From assembly GCA_023488905.1 (NCBI GenBank), contig JAMDCQ010000017.1, positions 38,778-102,777 on the forward strand: a DNA stretch of 64,000 nucleotides, written 5' to 3'. Origin of the DNA: Candidatus Bathyarchaeota archaeon. Lineage in GTDB: Archaea; Thermoproteota; Bathyarchaeia; Bathyarchaeales; Bathycorpusculaceae. A program made the position numbers and the translations under genes. The notes below the pieces were generated by a model that did no database searches, was not told the DNA's origin, and saw nothing but the letters and a program-made list of their open reading frames with translations. Position 1 is the stretch's first letter. Each line of letters opens with the position of its first letter. This document shows, piece by piece, positions 57,800 to 64,000 of the stretch.

Positions 57800-57930
57800 T
57801 TTTGGAAGATGCCGTGGATCCCTCTTATTTCATCTTCTTCCAGCCACTTGTGCAGGCGGCTGCTTTTTGGTTTTAGGCTTAAGTGGCTGCTGAGGACTGG
57901 TTGTGGCGTTTTTCGCAACCAGTTCCGTTT
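57800..57930 (-). repeat. Type A (MITE-like) repeat, degenerate copy, reversed
   Basis: Reading the minus strand, landmarks are GGCTGGAAGAAGATGAAAT, AAGAGGGATCCACGGC and a TTTTGG end, with GGTTGCGAAAAACGCC inside. The order and sense agree with the copies at 36845 and 48968. It begins the 509-base gene-free stretch (57678-58186) between L40e and the large membrane protein gene. Confidence 0.65.
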
Positions 57931-57971
57931 GGGGAGGCGCCTTGAAGAGGGGTCAGCTGCGATTTTTTTCT

Positions 57972-58065
57972 CTATCCCCCTTATATAAAGCCGCATACGA
58001 AACCGTATCCGCACATGTTGGAACCACGCGACGTCTCAGAGCTGACCTCCCCTCCCTTATATAAA
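57972..58065 (-). repeat. Type B dispersed repeat, copy 3 (~94 bp)
   Basis: On the minus strand it reads from CTTTATATAAGGGAGGGGAGG to GGCTTTATATAAGGGGGATAG with GTCGCGTGG and GTGCGGATACGG inside. It aligns over its whole length with 7965-8059. Both TATA-type boxes are perfect TTTATATAA, and a small hairpin (CATACGAAACCGTAT) lies between them. Confidence 0.8.
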
Positions 58066-58186
58066 GGCGAATTGGCGCGCCATAAGAATGCGGCTGTGGG
58101 CGGCTGCGTTTTGGCGTCGGCTGGCTTAGGCGACTGCACAATGGTTGTGGCGACTTCCGCAGCAGAACCGAGAATTGACAAGCAGC
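58066..58186. repeat. Repeat-related intergenic sequence
   Basis: G+C-rich sequence with repeating GGCGGCTGCGTTTTGGCG and GTTGTGGCGACTTCCGC blocks, similar to the interior of 52450-52620 and to 57850-57920. It completes a tandem of three repeat-type units. No gene is supported. Confidence 0.5.
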
Positions 58187-60475
58187 CTAAGTCAGGATTT
58201 TGAAGATGACATATCGATCGTTAGAATAGACCAGCTGGAGCATTTTGCTGTGAATCATCTGTGGGTCAAGTTGGTTGCGGTCGTAGACGATGAAGCCGAT
58301 GTTGTTTTCTCGGATGTAGTTGCTGAAGTCGCGGGGCTTAACCGTGACAGACGTGTGGTAGCTGAATAGGTCTTGCAGCTGGTCACGGTTAAGTGTTGGA
58401 TAGCTGCTCTTAGACAAAGTCAAGGTGTCATAGGAGACAGAAACCGTCTGGTTTGGGGATAGGTCGCCCAAGTTATACTGGAACCTTACCGCGTCAATTT
58501 GCCTGTTAGCCCCCGAGCCAATGTTACCCCACTCCGGCAGATCATTGAATTGGAAAGCGTATCCAATCTGGTTGGTTTCATCATAGAGGCCAACGTAGTT
58601 CTCAGTTAGACTGGCGCCGTTAAAGAAGGCAACCGCCCAAGTTGTATCGCTCTGGATAATTTCTGCCGGTGCATCGTAGGGGTTAACCCAATCCATCAAG
58701 CCTGGAACAGCGGCTTTTTCAAACTTGTACTGCAAATCAAAAAGCGTTGTGAGATACAAGCTGGCGTTTTGGATTTGGCTCTTTAGCGGGGTCAGTGTCC
58801 AGTTAACGCCGAATTTGTAGCTATCAGTCTCGGCAGTTATAGTTTTAATTAAAACTACATCATCATTAGAGAAAACAAAGGTTATACTCATAGGCGAAGA
58901 GGCATCATTGAATATGATTTCTTTGCTCAACTGGGAAAGCGGATAATCACGATACACGCCGTCTAAGGTGTAGTAGAGGAAGTCGCCGCTCCCCGAACTA
59001 TACGTAACCCTACTCCAAATCTCATCCATAGATACATAAAACTCGTTAAGCGTATCGCCCTTTGCCTGATAAGCCTTAAGCATAGTCTGCTTATGCTCCA
59101 ACTCGTAAGCCAAAGTCAACACAGCCTCCGCCATTTCCATACGCTGCACCGCCAACTCCGTCTGCGCCGTCACGTTTTTGCCCGAGAACTCTTGGAGCCA
59201 GAAACCCGGAACCGCCGTCGTCGTCACATTTATCGTATCAGGATAGTTTGTTTTCAGCCAGACGCCTGCGTCGAAGGCTTTTAGGTCAGTGGTGGAGTAG
59301 TAGACGCTGGCTTCCATGATTCTGCCATACACAGTGTCGACGCGCACAACAACCACCGCGGAAACGGCAACTATCAACAGGACGGTAACTGCTTTTACCC
59401 AGTTGCGCCTAAACGCGGCTCTATGGTTAACGTAGAGGGCCTGCGTTTTGTTAGCCAAAAACACCACGGTGACCGCGGCGAGAACCGCAAGTGGCGTCGT
59501 GATGTAGTAGATAAACCAAGCGAAAGGCATGTAGAAACCCACAAGATACGATTGCGCAAAAAAGAATGGAACAAACAAACTCAGCGCTAAAATCAGCCAA
59601 TAGAGGGGTTTCTTCTGTTTTCTAAGCAGATAAAACGACACCCCCACACCCGCCAACCCCAAGAAGAAGATGAAACCAAAGTTCGTCATTAACGAGCCGA
59701 AGCCGACCGCGGGGATTTGGTAGGCGTAGGTTTTGATGGCGAAGAACACGTATTCGATGACGAGGTCAAGGTAAGCGAACATGGCTTGGAAGTAATAGAG
59801 GAAAAACGCTATGCCGCCGCCCAAGGCTAAGGCGACGACGACTTTGAGGTTTTTGCCCCGAGATTTGATGAGCATAAACAGGAGCACTGGTGGCATGATG
59901 AAAGCCGCGAGGAACGCCGCCAACTGATGTGACAAGACAAGACCGAAAGCCGCAAAAAACGCAACTACCACGTAACCCAGCTTATCCATCGCCAAAGGCG
60001 TATAAAGCAATACCAAAAGCATGAACGCCAACGCCAAAACCGTCGTGTACCCGCCAAACTGGTTAGCCTCAAAAACGGGGAAACACAAGAGCAACAGAAT
60101 GGCAGCTGTGGCGCCGACTTTTCTGCCGAAAAACTTGCTGCCAAGCAAATAAACAGACATGAACAGCAGCCAATTAACCACCACCGTCAAGATCCGAAGC
60201 AACACAATATACTGAGCCATATCCACTGCGCCGCTGACGGAAATAATCATAGCGAGCACAATCTGGTAGAGCGGCGGCGTCCATCCCAAGTTTGCAAGAG
60301 AAATCTGCTGGGTGTTGAGGAAAATCTGGGCTTTCTCCAAATGCACTGCGGGATCGTTGCCTAAAACTACGCCGTTCATGGAGATTACTGCGTAGAATAG
60401 GCTTAGGATAATGGCTGAGAAAACCGCTATAAAGCCTACTTCAAGTTGCTTCTTGTTCTGCAATGTATCTAGCAA
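58187..60475 (-). CDS. Large polytopic membrane protein, probable GT-C type glycosyltransferase
   Basis: The 762-residue protein has about twelve membrane helices in the N-terminal 370 residues (from FIAVFSAIILSLFYAVI on). In its first long loop is GVVLGNDPAVHLEKA, with an aspartate like the catalytic acid of GT-C enzymes. Beyond about residue 385 it has a 370-residue external domain with several N-x-S/T sites and a region with AVPGFWLQEFSGKN. This plan is that of archaeal dolichol-dependent glycosyltransferases and their relatives, but there is no WWDYG/WWDWG motif. It is 15 bases from, and in the same orientation as, the gene upstream, so they are co-transcribed. Confidence 0.65.
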   Translation of the reverse strand: MLDTLQNKKQLEVGFIAVFSAIILSLFYAVISMNGVVLGNDPAVHLEKAQIFLNTQQISLANLGWTPPLYQIVLAMIISVSGAVDMAQYIVLLRILTVVVNWLLFMSVYLLGSKFFGRKVGATAAILLLLCFPVFEANQFGGYTTVLALAFMLLVLLYTPLAMDKLGYVVVAFFAAFGLVLSHQLAAFLAAFIMPPVLLFMLIKSRGKNLKVVVALALGGGIAFFLYYFQAMFAYLDLVIEYVFFAIKTYAYQIPAVGFGSLMTNFGFIFFLGLAGVGVSFYLLRKQKKPLYWLILALSLFVPFFFAQSYLVGFYMPFAWFIYYITTPLAVLAAVTVVFLANKTQALYVNHRAAFRRNWVKAVTVLLIVAVSAVVVVRVDTVYGRIMEASVYYSTTDLKAFDAGVWLKTNYPDTINVTTTAVPGFWLQEFSGKNVTAQTELAVQRMEMAEAVLTLAYELEHKQTMLKAYQAKGDTLNEFYVSMDEIWSRVTYSSGSGDFLYYTLDGVYRDYPLSQLSKEIIFNDASSPMSITFVFSNDDVVLIKTITAETDSYKFGVNWTLTPLKSQIQNASLYLTTLFDLQYKFEKAAVPGLMDWVNPYDAPAEIIQSDTTWAVAFFNGASLTENYVGLYDETNQIGYAFQFNDLPEWGNIGSGANRQIDAVRFQYNLGDLSPNQTVSVSYDTLTLSKSSYPTLNRDQLQDLFSYHTSVTVKPRDFSNYIRENNIGFIVYDRNQLDPQMIHSKMLQLVYSNDRYVIFKILT

Positions 60476-60490
60476 GGCGTCTACTTCACC

Positions 60491-62857
60491 TTAAGGGAGG
60501 TTGCCATTTACCTTAAAGATTGCCACTTCTTCGTTAATAAATACAAGGCTAAAGAGGGAGTCATCGACGAACCGGGGGAGATGCTCAGGGTTGTTGAAAA
60601 GTATAACGTAGGATACCGCGCGAACTACGAGTTCCTTTTGATAATCGAAGACTGCAAAGTCCGATTGCCCGGTGGCGGGTAGCTGTTGGAGCTTGTTTAG
60701 TTGTGCTTGGGCGTTTTGGTTTACGAGTGCTTCGAACGTTAATTCGCCAGAGCCTGTTTGGGCGTATTCTGTGTCTGTGTATTGGTAGGTGCCCATGTAG
60801 AAGCTGAAATCCACCTTCGTTTGCAAATCAAGTGTGTACTTCAACTGCACTGGAGAATAATCCTTGCTTGCATCAGAGGGGGTTATGTAGTCTGGTCTCG
60901 ACTGTGGACTTGTAAAACTTAGTTGCCCCAGAGTTTTCATGTCGGTATCAACCAAGCCCAAGTTTGAATTGTCGGCACTTATCACGGGGGCAATGGTGCT
61001 CTTAGTGTGGAGACTATATCGCAAAGCGGCAAAAGCTACGTTTGGGTCGGTGGCGGTTAATGTTACAGTCACGTTAGCCAGAGCGGATTGCGCGTAAACA
61101 GTAACTTTCTGTGTGTAGTTGAACAATTCATTTCCATACGTTACTATTATGGATTGGGAATTCGGTGTACTCTCCAGATGCATATCCTTGACTGGGGCAT
61201 CTGACAAGTACACTATTTGGGTGTCGGTTCCATTCTGTAGAGTAATTTCAATTTCGTCGTTGTCGAAGTTGAAAAATGGATATGGGTAGTATTCGTTTCT
61301 AATTTTTGCGAGAAACTCTGGGTTATGTCGCCCAAGGTATCCGCCGTCTTCCCTGACCTGAACATACCCGTTGTCAATCACGTAATTGGTGTCCAGAAGG
61401 TTTCTTGCGAAGGTTGCGTTGTCGACTTCTCGGTTAAGTGACAAGTATTGAGGATCAACCGCACTCAATGTGGGGCGCTGTGCAAACCCACCAAACCACC
61501 AGCCATATTCTGCGTCAGCCACGAATACTGCGTTTGAGGCAGAATTCGCCTTAGCCCACTGAAGCGCCTCCCAACCCTTTGCGCTCATTGTTTGATAGAA
61601 ACTCTGGATTGACTGGCCGACGTTGGTGGAGGGCGGGGTCATGAAGATGGGTATAGCGACAAAAGAGAATACAAGGAAAAACAGTACAAACACTGTGTAG
61701 AGGTTCTTCCTTGTAAGGTTCAAAGAAAAACGGTAGAGTCTTAGATGCGATATTCTAGGGGCGCGCTGACTGAACGAGCGGTATGTATCAATTACTTTCG
61801 CGAAGGTTTCTGAGCCGTAATCAATCAGGACGCCTGTGAACATTATTAGCGGCAAAATCAAAAAGTAAAGGAACCGATTGTAATCAAAAGGAATCTTGAC
61901 CAAGTAACCTTGAGTGAAAACCAAACAAACAAAAACCCACACACACAACAAAAACGCTGGAAGAGCCAGCCATCTATCGTAGAACTTTTTGGAGAGAATC
62001 AAAAATGCGGGAATCAAACCGAAAAGCGGTACCACAATCCAAAGAGACAACACCCGCGCTGAGAGGGTGGCGCTTCCAATGTCACTTGAACCTGATGAGC
62101 CGTTAAGGTAGGCGTTGTCGCTGAGATATGCTGGCACCGCCTGAATGAGAAACGGCGAAACTAGAACCGCCCCGAGCACTATTGGCAAAAACCAGTAGAA
62201 CGCGGTTTTTCTGTTAGTCATCAAAGTTTTAGGCGCAACCAAAATGACCAGCAAAGTTGCAACTGCTATGGCACCAAAGATTCCTACGCTAAGCGAATGC
62301 GTCAGAAATAGGGAGCCAACCAAAATAGAGGTTGAACCGATGAAAGGCAATTTTGAGAAGCGTTCTCTTTGCAGGTAGAGATAAAAAGTCAAAGGAATCA
62401 GCATGAGGGTTATGACGTTTGGGTATCCTGCCCACATAATCATCTCGATGTCAAACCGCGAGATAGCCGCAAGAATCGCAACTATACATGCTGCCGAGGT
62501 AGACCAAATCCGCTTTGTCAGCAAAAACGCGCATAACACGGTAAGCGAAGAAAACAGAGCCACAACCAACGCGTGAACAACGTATTCCATAGCGCCAGTC
62601 ATGCCTGTTAGCAACATTACCCCCGAGGTGAAAATGTGGTAGCCGGGGAAAGTAAGCGACACCCCGCCGCCGATGTGAAAGTAATTGTATAGGAAATCAG
62701 TTGGTCCAGACCCAGTGATTGAGTAGATTACGCTGTTATGCAGTCCAATATCTGCGCCAGGTGGAAACCCTTCCCAAAAAATCAGAAGCAAACGGTAACA
62801 AAACGAGAAAGTAAAGATTAACAACAACACTAAATGGGTTCTGTTTGCTTGATGCAT
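60491..62857 (-). CDS. Large polytopic membrane protein, paired paralogue-like GT-C candidate
   Basis: The 788-residue protein has about twelve helices in its first 430 residues, with GFPPGADIGLHNSVIYS in the first loop supplying an acidic residue at the same place as its neighbour. An external domain of some 350 residues follows, containing VFVADAEYGWWFGGFAQRPT (about residue 455). The architecture is the same as 58187-60475, but sequence similarity by eye is low. The WWFGG site resembles the tryptophan/glycine motif of oligosaccharyltransferases without matching it. It probably acts in S-layer or glycolipid glycosylation. No other glycan gene is adjacent. Confidence 0.65.
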   Translation of the reverse strand: MHQANRTHLVLLLIFTFSFCYRLLLIFWEGFPPGADIGLHNSVIYSITGSGPTDFLYNYFHIGGGVSLTFPGYHIFTSGVMLLTGMTGAMEYVVHALVVALFSSLTVLCAFLLTKRIWSTSAACIVAILAAISRFDIEMIMWAGYPNVITLMLIPLTFYLYLQRERFSKLPFIGSTSILVGSLFLTHSLSVGIFGAIAVATLLVILVAPKTLMTNRKTAFYWFLPIVLGAVLVSPFLIQAVPAYLSDNAYLNGSSGSSDIGSATLSARVLSLWIVVPLFGLIPAFLILSKKFYDRWLALPAFLLCVWVFVCLVFTQGYLVKIPFDYNRFLYFLILPLIMFTGVLIDYGSETFAKVIDTYRSFSQRAPRISHLRLYRFSLNLTRKNLYTVFVLFFLVFSFVAIPIFMTPPSTNVGQSIQSFYQTMSAKGWEALQWAKANSASNAVFVADAEYGWWFGGFAQRPTLSAVDPQYLSLNREVDNATFARNLLDTNYVIDNGYVQVREDGGYLGRHNPEFLAKIRNEYYPYPFFNFDNDEIEITLQNGTDTQIVYLSDAPVKDMHLESTPNSQSIIVTYGNELFNYTQKVTVYAQSALANVTVTLTATDPNVAFAALRYSLHTKSTIAPVISADNSNLGLVDTDMKTLGQLSFTSPQSRPDYITPSDASKDYSPVQLKYTLDLQTKVDFSFYMGTYQYTDTEYAQTGSGELTFEALVNQNAQAQLNKLQQLPATGQSDFAVFDYQKELVVRAVSYVILFNNPEHLPRFVDDSLFSLVFINEEVAIFKVNGNLP

Positions 62858-62967
62858 TTACTTTCCCGCTTAATATGCATACGTTTGATTTGTTGGTAAA
62901 AGGTTAAATATGGATTTCGAGTATAAAAAGCCCAGAGTATCAATCAAAAAGGAAAAAGGTGTTTAAT

Positions 62968-63393
62968 ATGTCGTGGCTTAAATCTATGATGGAAAAAGAA
63001 CCACCAGAACCAGAGAATCCCTTAGGCATCGTTGTTATTGGCAACATCGAACCAGACATGCACGATACAGCAAAAGAGGCAGTCAGACGCAGTCTAAAAC
63101 GCGCAGGCTTCAAAACCATTGACGTCGGAAAGAGCGTTGCGCCACAAGTTTTCATTGACAAAGTCAAAGAAAACAACGCAAATCTCATCGCGCTCTCAGT
63201 TAACACAGTCCCAGCAAAAAACAACCTAGCAAAACTAGACGAACTCCTCAAAGCAGCAGGCCTCAAAGACAAAGTCGGCATCATCATGGGCGGAGCAGCA
63301 GTCAAGAAAGAAGACGCAGACGCATTCGGTGCACTCTTTGGCAAGAACAAGGAAGAAGCTCCTGAACTTGCAAAGAAAGCAATCAAGAAATAA
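62968..63393 (+). CDS. Corrinoid (cobalamin)-binding protein
   Basis: About 141 residues from the ATG at 62968; a GTG at 62959 is in frame but AAGGTG there looks like the ribosome-binding site. The Rossmann-like B12 domain shows IVVIGNIEPDMHDTAKEAVRR (about residues 22-42), with the cobalt-ligand histidine in D-x-H but Ala where D-x-H-x-x-G proteins have Gly. LIALSVNTVPAKNNL and GIIMGGAAVKKEDA follow. No helical cap domain is present. It should carry methyl groups between the adjacent MtrH-type enzyme and a further acceptor or donor. A TATA-like GTATAAAAAG at 62921-62930 precedes it. Confidence 0.85.
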   Translation: MSWLKSMMEKEPPEPENPLGIVVIGNIEPDMHDTAKEAVRRSLKRAGFKTIDVGKSVAPQVFIDKVKENNANLIALSVNTVPAKNNLAKLDELLKAAGLKDKVGIIMGGAAVKKEDADAFGALFGKNKEEAPELAKKAIKK

Positions 63394-63413
63394 TTCCATC
63401 AGAAGTGTAAAAA

Positions 63414-64000
63414 ATGTCCTTTAAATTCAACACAGAACAAAAAATATACGAGATTGGGAGCGCCAAAATTGGCGGTCAACCAGGCGAGAACCCGACCTTC
63501 CTGATCGGCTCTATCTTCTGGCTAGGCCAAAAAATGGTTCAAGATGCGAACAAAGGCATCTTTGACGAAAAAGCGGCAGAAGACATCATTAACAGATGCC
63601 AAACCCAAAGCGACATCACCGGCGTAAAGTTCGCACTAGACATCGTCGGCACAACTGAACTTGCATTCGAGAAATACATTGACTTCGTTCCAAAACACAC
63701 TGACGCGCCACTCATGCTCGATGCAATGAGCCCCAGAACACGTATGGCAGCCGCCAACTTAGCAAAGAAAATGGGTCTAACAGACAGATGCCTCTACAAC
63801 TCAGTCTACAAAGGCGTAACAGATGCTGAACTTGCAAACCTAAAAGAAAGCGGCATCAAAATGTCAATTGTTCTAGCTGACGATCCAAAAGACACAACCC
63901 TTGAAGGCAAAATGAAGGTTATCGTAGAAGCCTTAGAATTAGCCGAAAAAGGCGGAATCACCAAACCACTCATCGACACAGCCATCCCCGCATTCGAACC
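63414..64000 (+). CDS. mtrH: MtrH-like tetrahydromethanopterin methyltransferase (cut by window edge)
   Basis: The first 195 codons are in the window. MSFKFNTEQKIYEIGSAKIGG opens the protein, followed by NPTFLIGSIFWLGQKMVQDA, SDITGVKFALDIVGTTELAF and PLMLDAMSPRTRMAAANLAK. These are the conserved TIM-barrel segments of MtrH. MtrH transfers methyl between methyl-H4MPT and a corrinoid. No other Mtr subunit is seen, and the soluble corrinoid protein lies 20 bases upstream. A cytosolic methyltransferase unit, as found in Bathyarchaeia and methyl-dependent archaea, is therefore more likely than the membrane Mtr complex. Confidence 0.9.
   Translation, partial: MSFKFNTEQKIYEIGSAKIGGQPGENPTFLIGSIFWLGQKMVQDANKGIFDEKAAEDIINRCQTQSDITGVKFALDIVGTTELAFEKYIDFVPKHTDAPLMLDAMSPRTRMAAANLAKKMGLTDRCLYNSVYKGVTDAELANLKESGIKMSIVLADDPKDTTLEGKMKVIVEALELAEKGGITKPLIDTAIPAFE

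Noticed and set aside
57953..58369. Several short frames on both strands before the large membrane proteins
   Set aside because: They lie in dispersed repeats; similar frames appear wherever the repeats occur, with no protein-like conservation.
60491..62857. Oligosaccharyltransferase AglB
   Set aside because: The WWFGG text is not the WWDYG catalytic motif, and the DxD of the first external loop of AglB is missing; only a general GT-C-like reading is justified.
1..64000. tRNA, rRNA or CRISPR loci
   Set aside because: I looked in the intergenic regions on both strands for T-arm-like GTTCRANNC motifs with paired ends and for regularly spaced direct repeats, and found none. A GAATCGAAC match near 49288 lies inside the L24e gene and is codon coincidence.

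Overview
The window is archaeal and most likely from the class Bathyarchaeia (TACK/Thermoproteota branch). Eukaryote-like ribosomal proteins S26e, L24e, S28e, L7Ae and L40e, Gar1, TFB, PCNA, primase large subunit, Hel308 and two Alba proteins establish the domain. S26e points to TACK/Asgard rather than Euryarchaeota. A methylene-H4MPT dehydrogenase, and a corrinoid protein followed by an MtrH-type methyltransferase, fit the methyl-branch C1 metabolism typical of Bathyarchaeia. The lineage is an inference; no rRNA or tRNA gene was recognised in the window.

Layout. 1-7.4 kb: glutamate dehydrogenase (cut by the edge), a cation/H+ antiporter, Alba, archaetidylinositol-phosphate synthase, S26e, a DUF4438 protein, a CBS protein, dihydroorotase, a Mut7-C protein and an AbrB/PIN toxin-antitoxin pair. 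7.5-13 kb: a small secreted protein, PCNA-PriL, a GT2 and a GT-C-like membrane enzyme. 13-24.3 kb: MobB-FeS, dodecin and DUF1508 genes too short for routine calling, an AsnB-like protein, PurB, Hel308, and a four-gene Fe-S cluster operon (divergent cysteine desulfurase, IscU, SufS, small protein). 24.3-32.9 kb: a surface glycan island (deacetylase-GNAT protein, GT2, three GT4, FkbM methyltransferase, B12-radical SAM). 33.2-37 kb: an accessory zone with an A+T-rich restriction-modification pair, terminase remnants and VapBC. 37-42 kb: GT2, MtdB-like dehydrogenase, MscS, UspA, Na+/Ca2+ exchanger. 42.1-48.4 kb: a complete lysine operon by the DapL route (dapA-dapB-asd-lysA-dapF-dapL). 48.5-57.7 kb: information-processing genes (L24e, S28e, L7Ae, Gar1, TFB, AspS, KH protein, second Alba, Lrp-like regulator, L40e). 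58.2-62.9 kb: two very large membrane proteins. 62.9-64 kb: corrinoid protein and MtrH-like methyltransferase (cut by the edge).

Nothing here amounts to a proven new system. The strongest observations are: (i) a dispersed intergenic repeat family, including two almost identical 175-187 bp elements with terminal inverted repeats 41 kb apart, plus composite arrays of TATA-containing ~94 bp units; (ii) an in-frame TAG at codon 7 of the general transcription factor TFB, just upstream of its zinc ribbon; (iii) a dodecin gene whose only sensibly placed start is ATA; (iv) a VapBC pair sitting between duplicated fragments of a decayed phage-type terminase; (v) a cysteine desulfurase-like protein that keeps the PLP lysine and a loop cysteine but has lost several conserved active-site residues. 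Items (ii), (iii) and a suspected 1-nt deletion in the methyltransferase gene could be sequence errors, and reads should be checked first.
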